Position numbers and translations under genes: made by a program | Shown here: piece by piece, positions 45,264 through 55,145 of the stretch | Numbering within the stretch: position 1 is the stretch's first letter | Layout: each line of letters begins with the position of its first letter | Assembly (NCBI GenBank): GCA_040882265.1 | Contig: JBBEBO010000157.1 | Span: forward strand, 16,042-80,041 | Source of the DNA: Brumimicrobium sp040882265 | GTDB lineage: Bacteria > Bacteroidota > Bacteroidia > Flavobacteriales_D > Crocinitomicaceae | Length of the DNA: 64,000 nucleotides | Direction of reading: 5' to 3' | The notes under the pieces: model-generated | Database searches by the model: none | The model's input: only the letters and a program-made list of their open reading frames with translations | What the model was told of the DNA's origin: nothing

Positions 45264-45292
45264 CTAATACAAAGCTACTTATTTCAATCGAT

Positions 45293-45916
45293 TTATATAA
45301 CTTTCTCTTTTGGTAAAATTTCTTCAAGTACAAGAAGCAATCTTTTAAAATCACTTTCTGAACGACTATCGTTATGATAAATGAAGTCAGCTTTTGTTTC
45401 GTGCGGTGCTAAAAATTGATCATAACAGGGAATCACATGGTTTTCCCATTGGTATAAGATTTCAGAGCGCGTATATCCTCTCGACTCTTGGTCACGATAA
45501 ATACGTCTGTCAAGTTGTATAGCTGGATCTACATCAACAAAAATACTGAAATCCAGCATTTTATATACTTTTTCGTATTCAAAAACAAATAAACCTTCTA
45601 CTATAATTAAATCTGAAGGGTCGATGGTAATAAGGACATGTTTATTATTCCCAGCGTTAAATTGATATTCAAAAACCTCTATACTTTCACCGCTGATTAA
45701 TTTTTTTAGGTCACTCTCAAGCTTTTCTTGGTTGAGTGCTGTTGGAAGGTCGAAATTTACAACACCATTATTGTCTTTAATTTGCTCTTCAATTGGTTTG
45801 TAATAATTGTCCATTGAAAACACAGAGGGTGAATAATTGCTATAATGTTCTGACAATCGATTCAACAATGTTGTCTTCCCAGATCCACTTCCACCACAAA
45901 TACCGATTACCGTCAT
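45293..45916 (-). CDS. udk: Uridine kinase
   Basis: A 207-residue P-loop kinase of the uridine kinase/phosphoribulokinase family that phosphorylates uridine (and cytidine) in pyrimidine salvage. Walker A is GICGGSGSGKTTLL near the N-terminus. SMDNYYKP and VNFDLPTALN are family signatures, and the RRIYRDQESRGY lid-like region is present. It is preceded by the 45919 gene with a 2-nt gap and followed by the NtrY-like kinase after 29 nt. The operon pairing with a sensor kinase is unexplained. Confidence 0.9.
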   Translation of the reverse strand: MTVIGICGGSGSGKTTLLNRLSEHYSNYSPSVFSMDNYYKPIEEQIKDNNGVVNFDLPTALNQEKLESDLKKLISGESIEVFEYQFNAGNNKHVLITIDPSDLIIVEGLFVFEYEKVYKMLDFSIFVDVDPAIQLDRRIYRDQESRGYTRSEILYQWENHVIPCYDQFLAPHETKADFIYHNDSRSESDFKRLLLVLEEILPKEKVI

Positions 45917-45918
45917 AA

Positions 45919-47151
45919 TTATTGTTCATTAAACACGACCTTCTTTGATTGTCCTAATTGATTCAAATCAAAAGAATAAGTTTTATCACCAACTAAGTGA
46001 ACAAAATTAGTGGATTTATTTTCTAAAGAGGGTCTTGAGGGATTAATTTGTAAAATATTTAGGTTAAGATTTTTAGATTTATAGTGTTCGATTTTTGAAT
46101 TATATTCACTGTAAACGTTAGTTTTTCCTTCTATTTCACTTAAAATCAACACCCTATTTAGGCAGTCAATCCACTTAATTTTTGCATTATATTTTCTTGA
46201 TTTATCAGCTGGATTATTACACTCATTAAGAACATCAATTTCACCATCTTGATCTGCTCCGAATATTTTCACGCATTTATCTGTTTCATCATTGGCAACA
46301 TAATAAAAGCGATTATTTGCGTATAGTCCTACGCCAAAACGTTCAATTACTTTTTTATTAAGTACTTTTTGATAATATGAGCCACATAAATTATGATTTA
46401 TAATTTCAGAATAAATAGGGTTGAAATCAGTACCTAGAGAAAAACTGTATTCATTCCCTTGTTTTGCTTTTGGAGTGATTGGATAGAAATGTACACGGTG
46501 TTTTCCTCCTTGTTTTATTAATCGTGAAAAATATATGTTTTCTTCATCACTTCCAGCATAGTTAAACAAACCCTCTTTTCCATCAGCAACAAAATCAGGA
46601 TGGGTGTTTTTACCTTGAGAATGATACATACGATTGTTGTGATGCGTAATTGTGACAAAAAAGTTTTCTATAATATTCTTATCTTTAACCTCAAGTGTAA
46701 AATGAAACACTAAAGCTTTGGGTGTGTTTACTACTTCTTCAACCACTAATTCATTTGGAATAGTATATCCATACGATCTAACAACTTTTAATAAATCAAA
46801 ATTTGTTGAAACAACACTTCCACTTCTATTGATTTGGATATAGCTGAATTTATTGTTTTCTACTTTAAAATGATCGATAAAATAGATGTAATTGGATGAT
46901 TCGGATACAATTATAGAGGGTTTGCTATGTGAAGGGTAAATTAATTTCCTCCAGTTTAACTCTCCTGAATTATCAAATAGCACAATCTCAACATCTCTGA
47001 CTTTATCTTTTGGATCACTGCTCACCAGTAAAGAACCATTGTTTTTCCATTCAACAATCTGATTAAATGGAAATTTCTCAGCTTCAACTTCAATTTGAGC
47101 ATGTAATTGAACAAAAAACAGTAGAGTAAGACAATAGAAGATAGCTTTCAT
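45919..47151 (-). CDS. Secreted protein of unknown function
   Basis: A 410-residue protein with a signal peptide at 1-18 (ending LHAQ). The mature part is strand-rich with repeated hydrophobic-aromatic segments, possibly a beta-propeller (e.g. SSNYIYFIDHFKVENNKFSY, NRFYYVANDETDKCVKIFGA). No catalytic motif and no T9SS domain are visible. It is the first gene of an operon with the uridine kinase and the large kinase. The propeller idea is a guess from the strand pattern. Confidence 0.6.
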   Translation of the reverse strand: MKAIFYCLTLLFFVQLHAQIEVEAEKFPFNQIVEWKNNGSLLVSSDPKDKVRDVEIVLFDNSGELNWRKLIYPSHSKPSIIVSESSNYIYFIDHFKVENNKFSYIQINRSGSVVSTNFDLLKVVRSYGYTIPNELVVEEVVNTPKALVFHFTLEVKDKNIIENFFVTITHHNNRMYHSQGKNTHPDFVADGKEGLFNYAGSDEENIYFSRLIKQGGKHRVHFYPITPKAKQGNEYSFSLGTDFNPIYSEIINHNLCGSYYQKVLNKKVIERFGVGLYANNRFYYVANDETDKCVKIFGADQDGEIDVLNECNNPADKSRKYNAKIKWIDCLNRVLILSEIEGKTNVYSEYNSKIEHYKSKNLNLNILQINPSRPSLENKSTNFVHLVGDKTYSFDLNQLGQSKKVVFNEQ

Positions 47152-47289
47152 AATATATTGGTGTTGTCATTTTTGCTTAATTTTTGGTATTAAAAATTAC
47201 TATTAATAACAAAAGAAAGCAAAAGTTTTAAAAAATGTTATTTATGACGTAAATTTAGCATTCAATTATTAATTACTAATATTTTTTCT

Positions 47290-47925
47290 ATGTCAAATTT
47301 CAAAATTTTTAGCTCATTGGTTGTGATTTCACTAGTTATTTTTTCATTTCAAAAAGATGAGAATAAAATTAAGACACTCAAAATTGGTGAGCAGGCTCCT
47401 ATGCAAGGTTATAAAATGAAGTCTACTTCAAATAATGAAGAAACATTAAAGACTCTTTCCAAAGAAAAAGGTTTGATTGTAGTTTTCTCTTGTAATACAT
47501 GTCCCTTCGTTATTGGGAATGATAGTTTTGAAGGTTGGGAAAGAGATTACAATAACTTAAGTACGATTGCCAACCAAAATGGGCTTGGGTTCGTTTTAGT
47601 AAATAGCAATGAAGCTAAACGGAAAAAAGGAGATGGGTTCGAGGACATGATAGCAAGAGTTAAAGATTATGAATATAAAATGCCTTACGTTTTAGATAAA
47701 AAGCACCAATTGGCTGATGCTTTTGGCGCTAAAACTACTCCTCATATTTTTATGTTTGACAACAATATGGAATTAATTTATGAGGGAGCAATTGACAACA
47801 CATGGAAACCTTCTGAAGACGAGGTAAAGCCTTATCTAATTAATGCAATAAATGCACATGTTGAAGGAAATATAATTGAAATAAACAAAACTGCCCCAAA
47901 GGGATGTAGTATAAAACGTATATAG
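47290..47925 (+). CDS. Thioredoxin-fold protein (redoxin-like, CNTC motif)
   Basis: A 211-residue protein with an N-terminal hydrophobic segment (about 5-20), probably a signal peptide or anchor. The thioredoxin-like domain has a CxxC in VVFSCNTCPFVIGNDSFEGW. The cis-Pro-like region is KTTPHIFMFD. It resembles thioredoxin-family proteins annotated as AhpC/TSA-like in Flavobacteriia. It may reduce or exchange disulfides in the periplasm. It lies 37 nt upstream of the protease gene on the same strand, so it could help fold secreted disulfide proteins; this is inference. Confidence 0.82.
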   Translation: MSNFKIFSSLVVISLVIFSFQKDENKIKTLKIGEQAPMQGYKMKSTSNNEETLKTLSKEKGLIVVFSCNTCPFVIGNDSFEGWERDYNNLSTIANQNGLGFVLVNSNEAKRKKGDGFEDMIARVKDYEYKMPYVLDKKHQLADAFGAKTTPHIFMFDNNMELIYEGAIDNTWKPSEDEVKPYLINAINAHVEGNIIEINKTAPKGCSIKRI

Positions 47926-47962
47926 ACAATATAGTTTGCGCTAAACTATTTAAATTAAAACT

Positions 47963-50257
47963 ATGAACATAAAGTACATAATACAATTAGTAATGTTTTT
48001 CACTATGGCCTCAGTCTACGCCCAACAAGGTGCAGGAGGAGATCCGAATGGGTCTAGTTATGTACTTAAAAATTATAAGTCTGTTGATAAGCAGGTTTTT
48101 GAGAAGCCAGATATTGATGCACTTCGTGCTGAAGATAAAATTAACGATCGTGAAGCTAACGGCCCCTGGAGGTTTGGATTTAACAATGATACATCTCTTG
48201 ACTTATTCGATAATGGCACTTGGTTTGAAACACCAACAGGTGATCGTATTTGGTTGATCGAAATTGAAGCTGAAAATGCGAAAACAATTAACTTAACTTT
48301 TAGTAATACATTAATACCTGAAGGCAACGAATTATTTGTGTATAATCCAGACAAATCATTTATACTGGGTAAGTTTAAACAAAAGCATATTTATAAAGGA
48401 GAATTAGGTACAGAACTAGTACCAGGCAGTAAAGTAATCGTTGAATATTTTATTCCAAAAGAAAACATTAACAATGTTGGAAACATCGAGATTAGCCGTG
48501 TTACTCATGGATACAGAACTGCAAATGAGTTTAATCAAAGAGGGCTAAATGATTCTGGAACATGTAATATGAATGTAAATTGTCCAGATGGTGCAAACTG
48601 GGTTGACCAACGTAATAGTGCTATAATGCTGGTTTCTGGTAGCAATGGGTTTTGTTCTGGAGCTTTAATTAACAATGTTTTATACGATGGAACACCTTAT
48701 GTTCTGACTGCAAATCACTGTTACACTGACCCTACGAATTGGGTTTTTAGATTTCAATGGCAATCCGACGATTGTTCAAACCCAACGTCTTCGCCCTCTT
48801 TTGAGTCTCTATCAGGAGCTACTTTAAGAGCAAGAAGAACTCCTTCTGATATGTGCTTGGTTGAAATAACAGGGGGACTAGATAACGGTACAGTTCCAGA
48901 ATTGCACACGCCTTTCTTTGCTGGGTGGAACAATTCAAATAACCCACCCTCATCAACTGTGAGCATACATCATCCAACTGGCGATATTAAAAAAATCTCA
49001 TTTGATGATGATCCAGCTATAGCTGCTACAGGGATGGGTTCTTCTGAAGCAAACAGTAGTTGGGAAGTAGTTTGGGATAGAAATACAACTACAGAAGGTG
49101 GATCTTCTGGGGCACCATTATTTGACCAAAATAGACGTATTATTGGCCAACTCTGGGGTGGAGGCGCATCATGTAGTAATTTAAATGATCCAGATTGGTA
49201 TGGTAGAGTTTATAACTCATGGAACCCAGATGGAAGCGCAAATGATGAGCAACTGCAACATTGGCTCGATCCTGAGAATTCTGGAGCAGAATCAATTGAT
49301 GGTTACGATCCATATTCGGATCCTTTAGACTATGATGTGTCTATCAGTGAATTAAAAGGAGCAAATGGAATTATTTGTGGACCTGCTGCATATCCAGTTG
49401 TTACTATAAGAAACAATGGCTTTGAAACATTAACTTCGGCTAAAATTACATGTAATTATAATAACGGTTCAGATCAAGTTATTAATTGGACAGGAAGCTT
49501 GTCTACTTATCAATCTGAGGATGTTAATTTATCTTATTTTGGAGCCGATAATGGTTTTAATACAATTGAAGTTGAAGTTTCAGAGCCTAATGGTCAAACT
49601 GATGAAGAGCCCATCAACAATTCGGCTGATGATGATTTTATTGCAGTAATCGAAGGTGAAAAAATACACATGGATCTGACACTTGATTGTTTTGCTGACG
49701 AAACCTCATGGTATGTTGAAGACGAAGATGGTTTTGTTTGGTATAGCGGTGGGGGATACGAAAACCCAGGAAACACAACTGAGTTAGTTAAAGAAAAATT
49801 TTGTTTGTTAGAAGGATGTTATGATTTAGTCATAGAAGACTCACATGGTGATGGATTAAACGGTTCCAATTTTAATGGTTGTGACTATGATGGAAGCATG
49901 ATTTTAACTCGTTCTAATGGTGAGTTTTTAGATGAAATAACTGAAGAAAATTCTGATTTCGGTTCGTCAATAACAATTCCTTTTTGTGCAAACAATACGG
50001 TTAGTAAAAAAGAACTTAATGAAAAATGCGACATAATTATATACCCTAATCCATCGAACGGTGAGTTTACTGTTGTTACAGGTTTTGAAGAAAGTCAATA
50101 TATTGTCTTACAAGATGTTACGGGTAAAATCATTGCAAATAAATCTACTGATAAAAATAAGTTGATATTTAATGAAACTCACCTTTCAGCGGGAGTTTAT
50201 ATTATCAAAGTGGTTGCTGGCTCAGAAATGGCTACAAAAAGAATTGTTATAAAATAA
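47963..50257 (+). CDS. Secreted trypsin-like serine protease with T9SS domain
   Basis: A 764-residue protein with a signal peptide at 1-20 and a propeptide region. The S1-type protease domain spans about 200-430. The catalytic triad is recognisable: H252 in LTANHC, D296 in TPSDMCLV (probable) and S382 in GGSSGAPLF. Disulfide-forming Cys pairs are present. The arrangement resembles lysyl endopeptidases of soil bacteria. It ends with extra beta-rich modules and a T9SS type A domain (IIYPNPSNGEFTV onward). It is probably secreted and digests proteins outside the cell. A terminator follows at 50370. Confidence 0.88.
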   Translation: MNIKYIIQLVMFFTMASVYAQQGAGGDPNGSSYVLKNYKSVDKQVFEKPDIDALRAEDKINDREANGPWRFGFNNDTSLDLFDNGTWFETPTGDRIWLIEIEAENAKTINLTFSNTLIPEGNELFVYNPDKSFILGKFKQKHIYKGELGTELVPGSKVIVEYFIPKENINNVGNIEISRVTHGYRTANEFNQRGLNDSGTCNMNVNCPDGANWVDQRNSAIMLVSGSNGFCSGALINNVLYDGTPYVLTANHCYTDPTNWVFRFQWQSDDCSNPTSSPSFESLSGATLRARRTPSDMCLVEITGGLDNGTVPELHTPFFAGWNNSNNPPSSTVSIHHPTGDIKKISFDDDPAIAATGMGSSEANSSWEVVWDRNTTTEGGSSGAPLFDQNRRIIGQLWGGGASCSNLNDPDWYGRVYNSWNPDGSANDEQLQHWLDPENSGAESIDGYDPYSDPLDYDVSISELKGANGIICGPAAYPVVTIRNNGFETLTSAKITCNYNNGSDQVINWTGSLSTYQSEDVNLSYFGADNGFNTIEVEVSEPNGQTDEEPINNSADDDFIAVIEGEKIHMDLTLDCFADETSWYVEDEDGFVWYSGGGYENPGNTTELVKEKFCLLEGCYDLVIEDSHGDGLNGSNFNGCDYDGSMILTRSNGEFLDEITEENSDFGSSITIPFCANNTVSKKELNEKCDIIIYPNPSNGEFTVVTGFEESQYIVLQDVTGKIIANKSTDKNKLIFNETHLSAGVYIIKVVAGSEMATKRIVIK

Positions 50258-50369
50258 GTTGATTCTTGTCTTGTGTCTAACATCTATTGTCTAATTCTTT
50301 ATATTAATTGTAGAATTTTATTCTCATCTAAATTAATAGCACTTTTCAGTCCATAGTGGTTTAGCTATG

Positions 50370-50409
50370 AACCGTAAGAAAACGAATGTCAGTTCTCTTA
50401 CGGTTTTTT
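50370..50409 (+). terminator. Terminator of the protease gene
   Basis: A 10-bp perfect stem AACCGTAAGA (50370-50379) / TCTTACGGTT (50396-50405), with a 16-nt loop and a T-run. Confidence 0.85.
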
Positions 50410-50478
50410 CTTTTTATGATTTGACACTTTAAACTCTCTAATTTTTATGTAGTTTTAGACTAAAATTAAAGAAGTTGT

Positions 50479-51879
50479 ATGAAAATCACTTTTGCAGGCG
50501 GAGCAGGTACTGTTACAGGAAGCAAGTTTGTTGTTCAATTATGGGATAACAAACGGATTTTGTTGGATTGTGGTATGTATCAAGGAATGGGTAAAGACAC
50601 TCATAGTTTAAATGCTGCGGAGTTAATAGATCCAAAAAGTATTGATGCAATACTTTTATCACACGCCCACATTGACCATTCTGGTCTCATTCCAAAATTA
50701 GTGAAAGATGGTTTTGAAGGCCCTATTTTTTGTACCGAAGCAACTTTTGCTCTGTGTGAAATAATGTTGAGAGATAGCGCTTATATTCAAGAAGCGGATG
50801 TTAAATACTCAAACAAACGACATGGTAGAGGGAGTGAAGATGGATATCAACCACTGTATTTGTTTTCAGATGTAGAAACATCCCTTGAACAGTTTGTAGT
50901 TGTAAAAGAAAATGAAAAAACAAGTATAATTGATGGTATTGAAGCAACTTTTATCCCTAATGGACATATATTGGGTAGCGCTGCGATTTATCTGAATATT
51001 GATGAAATAAGCGAAAAACATACATTGCTTTATACTGGTGATATTGGAAGATACAACACTTCCTTTATTCGTGATCCAGAGCCTCCACCACAAGCAGATT
51101 ATATTTTATGTGAATCAACGTACGGAGATAGACTTCATGACAATTCAGTTGATGCCGAACAAGAGCTTTTAACTGTTATACTCAATACAATTAAAGAAAA
51201 AAAAGGTAAACTAATCATTCCTGCTTTCAGTTTGGGACGTACTCAGGAATTAGTTTTTGCATTAAATAAAATGGATCTTCATGGAATATTACCAGAGGTT
51301 AAAATTTTTGTTGACAGCCCTTTAGCTACTGATGCAACAAATATAACACGACAATTTTCTTATTTGTTAACTCGAGAAGTACAGCGCTTTTCAGAATCAA
51401 GAAGCGACCCTTTTGGTTTCCAGAAGTTGTCTTACGTAAAAAACAAAGAAGCATCTCAAAAACTTAATTTTTCTAAAACGCCATGTGTAATTATTTCAGC
51501 TGCTGGAATGGCTGATGCCGGAAGAGTTAAACATCATATTTACCACAGCATTGAGGATGCTAATAACACAATACTCTTTGTCGGTTATGCAGAACCAAAC
51601 TCACTTGGAGGGAGACTACAGAATGGTGATAAAAAAGTAACTATTTTTGGAGATGAAAAACGAGTTGAAGCTGAAATAAAAGTCATTAAATCACTTAGCG
51701 CGCACGGTGATTATGAAGAGATGATTCAGTACCTAAAAAGTCAAAATGCAGGAAAAGTAAAAAAAATGTTTTTGGTTCACGGCGAAGAAAAAGTTCAAAG
51801 AAAATTCAAAGAAAAACTTACAGAAGCGGGACATCATTCTGTAATTATTCCCAAAAAAGGAGATGTTTTTAGCACATGA
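50479..51879 (+). CDS. Metallo-beta-lactamase/beta-CASP ribonuclease-like protein
   Basis: A 466-residue protein. The MBL domain has SHAHIDHSGLIPKL (zinc motif), IPNGHILGSAAI and LYTGDIGRY. The beta-CASP part has VDSPLATDAT, ISAAGMADAGRVKHH and the C-terminal SLSAHGDYEE. These mark an RNA-processing endo/exonuclease of the YSH1/RNase J-like class. It acts in the cytoplasm on RNA. The stop overlaps the following lipoprotein gene by 4 nt (ATGA). Confidence 0.93.
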   Translation: MKITFAGGAGTVTGSKFVVQLWDNKRILLDCGMYQGMGKDTHSLNAAELIDPKSIDAILLSHAHIDHSGLIPKLVKDGFEGPIFCTEATFALCEIMLRDSAYIQEADVKYSNKRHGRGSEDGYQPLYLFSDVETSLEQFVVVKENEKTSIIDGIEATFIPNGHILGSAAIYLNIDEISEKHTLLYTGDIGRYNTSFIRDPEPPPQADYILCESTYGDRLHDNSVDAEQELLTVILNTIKEKKGKLIIPAFSLGRTQELVFALNKMDLHGILPEVKIFVDSPLATDATNITRQFSYLLTREVQRFSESRSDPFGFQKLSYVKNKEASQKLNFSKTPCVIISAAGMADAGRVKHHIYHSIEDANNTILFVGYAEPNSLGGRLQNGDKKVTIFGDEKRVEAEIKVIKSLSAHGDYEEMIQYLKSQNAGKVKKMFLVHGEEKVQRKFKEKLTEAGHHSVIIPKKGDVFST

Positions 51880-52874
51880 AGAAATTTTGTACATATCTAA
51901 TCTTTTCGATTCTTTTATTTGGTTGCAATGAAAAAGAGCAAAACCAAACGAAAAAGAATGTGGCTCCAACAGTAAAAGAAATGCTTGTTAATTGGAGTAC
52001 CTTTAACGAAAGTGGATTTCAAAACGTTAGCTTTCCAACCTGGTTTAATCAAAAACAAGTTCAACTGAAAAATATAAGTCAAATTAAGCTTTTCTTTTAC
52101 GACTTTAATGAAATCGACACCGTTAATACCTTTTCTGACACACTACCTGAAACACTACTTTCCTTTGATTTTGATAAAGAAAAATTAGCACAGATGCAAT
52201 TAGAGGAGTTTTCATCAGAAATGCCCATCGCAAAACACTTTTTTAATTATAGAAATAAACAAGATAGTGTAGGTTATTCTGCACCAGATATTACAAATAA
52301 CGTTGTGTACAAAGACAATAAATGGATACCTATATTTTCAACTTATAAAGTAGCTCAAGTTTTTCAACGCCTTCATTTTGTTAAAAAGGATTCAGTAGTT
52401 ATTGAATATACAAACACTTTAAATCCAGATGATAATAAACATGTATTTATCCTTGATAGCGCAAATTGGAATGTGATGTTTATTGATAAGTGGTTTAAGC
52501 CAAAAAATAACAATACATTTTATTATGGTTCTCCTAAACAAGTGCACGAATCTTTCAAAGTAAAAAACCTTGTTGAGAAAGAACAACTTGTTAAAAACAC
52601 CTATTTTGAAAACAATGTAGCTTACCAGCAATCTTTTTTTACAGATGGTTTTGAAAAAAGAAGAACTTTTCAGTATGATAATGAGGGGCAATGTGTTGGT
52701 TATGTAGATAGTTTAATAGCGATACCTAATGATTATATAGAACACACAATTTCAAAAATACAGTTTGATAAAGAGCTGCCAATCAACTTATTTACTTATG
52801 ATCCAACAGATTCCCTTTATGAAAATCCGTTGAAACAAATTTCATTTAAGTATGAATATAGAGAAGTACAATAA
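51876..52874 (+). CDS. Lipoprotein of unknown function
   Basis: A 332-residue protein with a type II signal peptide: hydrophobic 5-15, then lipobox LLFGC with Cys at about residue 16. The mature part is beta-rich, with Tyr/Phe strands and no known catalytic motif. It starts inside the nuclease stop (4-nt overlap) and itself overlaps the membrane-protein gene by 23 nt, so the three are tightly coupled. The family is unknown. Confidence 0.7.
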   Translation: MKKFCTYLIFSILLFGCNEKEQNQTKKNVAPTVKEMLVNWSTFNESGFQNVSFPTWFNQKQVQLKNISQIKLFFYDFNEIDTVNTFSDTLPETLLSFDFDKEKLAQMQLEEFSSEMPIAKHFFNYRNKQDSVGYSAPDITNNVVYKDNKWIPIFSTYKVAQVFQRLHFVKKDSVVIEYTNTLNPDDNKHVFILDSANWNVMFIDKWFKPKNNNTFYYGSPKQVHESFKVKNLVEKEQLVKNTYFENNVAYQQSFFTDGFEKRRTFQYDNEGQCVGYVDSLIAIPNDYIEHTISKIQFDKELPINLFTYDPTDSLYENPLKQISFKYEYREVQ

Positions 52875-54444
52875 ACGGCATCTAATAATCGCCTTTTTTA
52901 CTCCCTTGGTTCTAGGTTTATTGTTTCACCTTTCACCATACATAGGCGATGCGTTTCATCTCCTCCCTGGTGATTTAGGAGATACCCGATTCAATATATT
53001 TATACTAGAACACGCTAAACAGTTCATGACTGGAGAAGTGTCAGAATATTGGAATGCAAATTTCATGTATCCTGAACCTGAAGTTATTTCTTTATCAGAT
53101 AATTTATTGGGAACGTCACCTATTTATGCTCTTTTTAGAATTCTTGGGTTTGATTTATTTACTTCATTTCAATACTGGCTAATAACGCTCACTATACTTA
53201 ACTATTGGGCTTCATTTAAGTTGTCAAATTTTTTATTTAAAAGTCCATGGATTGCAGGGTTGTCAGCATTTATTTTTACGTTTTCAATTAGTTTGGCATC
53301 ACAAATGAATCACGCACAAATGTACCCGCGATTTGCTATACCACTTGCCTTTTTAGGTCTATTGCTCTGGAGAAAACAATTAAACTGGAAGTATTTTGCA
53401 TTTGCTATTACAATGCTCGTTTATCAATTTTATTGTGGAATTTATCTAGGGTTTTTAATGCTGATTCCTTTTTTGATTGTAATGGGAGTGATTGTTTACG
53501 AACAATGGACAACGCTTAAAGTGTTTTTTTTAAAAGTTAAAAACCTTGTACAGTATGGGTTGCCTATAATATTTAATGGTGTGTTTATGTACATACTTTT
53601 TGCACCATATTTACGTAGGTCTGAAGGTGAATCATTACATACTTTTAGTGAAATTGCTCATACATTACCTGGGTTTAATAGTTATTTGACACCTCCACCA
53701 GGCACAGTAGTTCACGGATTTTTAGAAGAAAATATGGGAAATCATTTTGCTTTTTGGGATCACTGGATTTTTACTGGATGGATGGCAACTATAGCTTTTG
53801 TGGTAATCATAGCGCTTTTAATTTACCAAAAAGTAAGGCAAAAATCAATATTAAGTAGTGATTTAAACCTTATGTTGTTGGCTGGAGTAATTACTTTTAT
53901 TACTTACCTTCGAGTAGGTGATCTGTCACTCTATTATTTTGTACAAAAAATTCCCGGTTTTGGGGCTATGCGTTCCCTTACTAGAGTAATAAATGTAGAG
54001 CTTTTATTTTTTGGAATCGCTTTTGGGGCTTTGGCCTTGTTGCTTATAAAAAAATATAATATTAAAATTAAGCATCTTTTTTTCGTGGCTTTACCATTCT
54101 TAATAGTAGATAACTTCTTGAAATTTGAGATGGCAAACACTACACCCAAAGAAACAATGCTAGAAAGACATTATAACTTAGTTGAAAAAATGGATCACCT
54201 TCAGGAAGGAACTATTGTTTCGTACGAACCAGATACATCAAGTTTAAATAGCAATATCATGCACTATCAAATTGATGCTATGCTGGCAGCTCAGGACTTG
54301 CACTTAAAATCAATTAATGGATATTCAGCAAAAGCTGCTTTTGGTTTTGATAGGTTTTGGAGGGTTCCTAATAAAGAGAATTTGTTGTTTTGGCTAAATA
54401 GATTTCCTGAGGTTGATACCTCTGAAATTGTTGTAATTAAATGA
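52852..54444 (+). CDS. Multi-pass membrane protein, possibly GT-C/YfhO-like
   Basis: A 530-residue protein with about 10-12 hydrophobic segments and a long N-terminal loop (GDLGDTRFNIFILEH). The loop contains Asp residues like the acidic motif of GT-C glycosyltransferases. The C-terminal 90 residues are soluble and look extracytoplasmic. It may use a lipid-linked sugar to modify a surface glycan or lipid. The overlap of 23 nt with the lipoprotein gene suggests they work together. The GT-C call is tentative. Confidence 0.6.
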   Translation: MNIEKYNKRHLIIAFFTPLVLGLLFHLSPYIGDAFHLLPGDLGDTRFNIFILEHAKQFMTGEVSEYWNANFMYPEPEVISLSDNLLGTSPIYALFRILGFDLFTSFQYWLITLTILNYWASFKLSNFLFKSPWIAGLSAFIFTFSISLASQMNHAQMYPRFAIPLAFLGLLLWRKQLNWKYFAFAITMLVYQFYCGIYLGFLMLIPFLIVMGVIVYEQWTTLKVFFLKVKNLVQYGLPIIFNGVFMYILFAPYLRRSEGESLHTFSEIAHTLPGFNSYLTPPPGTVVHGFLEENMGNHFAFWDHWIFTGWMATIAFVVIIALLIYQKVRQKSILSSDLNLMLLAGVITFITYLRVGDLSLYYFVQKIPGFGAMRSLTRVINVELLFFGIAFGALALLLIKKYNIKIKHLFFVALPFLIVDNFLKFEMANTTPKETMLERHYNLVEKMDHLQEGTIVSYEPDTSSLNSNIMHYQIDAMLAAQDLHLKSINGYSAKAAFGFDRFWRVPNKENLLFWLNRFPEVDTSEIVVIK

Positions 54445-54569
54445 TTGAATCTATTCTTTGTATTCGCCAGTTTTTAAATTAGTGAATAACTTTTAATTAC
54501 TTCTCAATTTCAATATGAATTATAAAAATTCATTCCCTTACATTTGTTGAAACAATCAATGATAAGTGT

Positions 54570-55145
54570 ATGTTTTTAGAACAATTCCCAGAAGATGGTA
54601 AGCGTCATGGATGGATAGAAGTGATTTGCGGTTCTATGTTTTCTGGTAAAACTGAAGAGTTAATTCGCCGTTTGAGACGTGCCAAATTTGCTAATCAGGA
54701 GTTGTTGCTCTTTAAACCTAAGATTGATCGTAGATATAGTGAAGAAAATGTGGTAAGTCACAATGGTGTTAGTTTTGAAGCTATTCAAATTGAACAATCT
54801 AAAGAAATTTTAGAACATTGGAAAAAAGAAAGAATTGTTGCGATTGATGAGGCTCAATTTTTTGATATGGAAGTTGTACAAGTTGTAAACCAACTTGCTT
54901 CAAAAGGTGTTCGTGTTGTATGTGCTGGGCTTGACATGGACTACCAAGGCAATCCGTTCGGACCAATTCCTAATCTTTTAGCTTCAGCAGAATATGTAAC
55001 AAAAGTTCACGCTATTTGTATGTCATGTGGAAATCTTGCTCAATTTTCACACAGAAAAAGTAAAGAGAAAGAACAAGTACTTGTAGGAGCTGTTGATGAA
55101 TACGAACCATTATGTCGTTCTTGCTATAATAAAATTGCGCATTGA
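54570..55145 (+). CDS. tdk: Thymidine kinase (type II)
   Basis: A 191-residue enzyme phosphorylating thymidine in DNA precursor salvage. The P-loop is CGSMFSGKTEELIRR, the Walker-B-like IVAIDEAQFFD supplies the base-site Glu, and the lasso/zinc region has CMSCGN and CRSCYNK. Length is normal for the bacterial homotetrameric type. Its TGA stop overlaps the TTG start of the fused MurF/Alr gene (TTGA), so they are translationally coupled. Confidence 0.95.
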   Translation: MFLEQFPEDGKRHGWIEVICGSMFSGKTEELIRRLRRAKFANQELLLFKPKIDRRYSEENVVSHNGVSFEAIQIEQSKEILEHWKKERIVAIDEAQFFDMEVVQVVNQLASKGVRVVCAGLDMDYQGNPFGPIPNLLASAEYVTKVHAICMSCGNLAQFSHRKSKEKEQVLVGAVDEYEPLCRSCYNKIAH

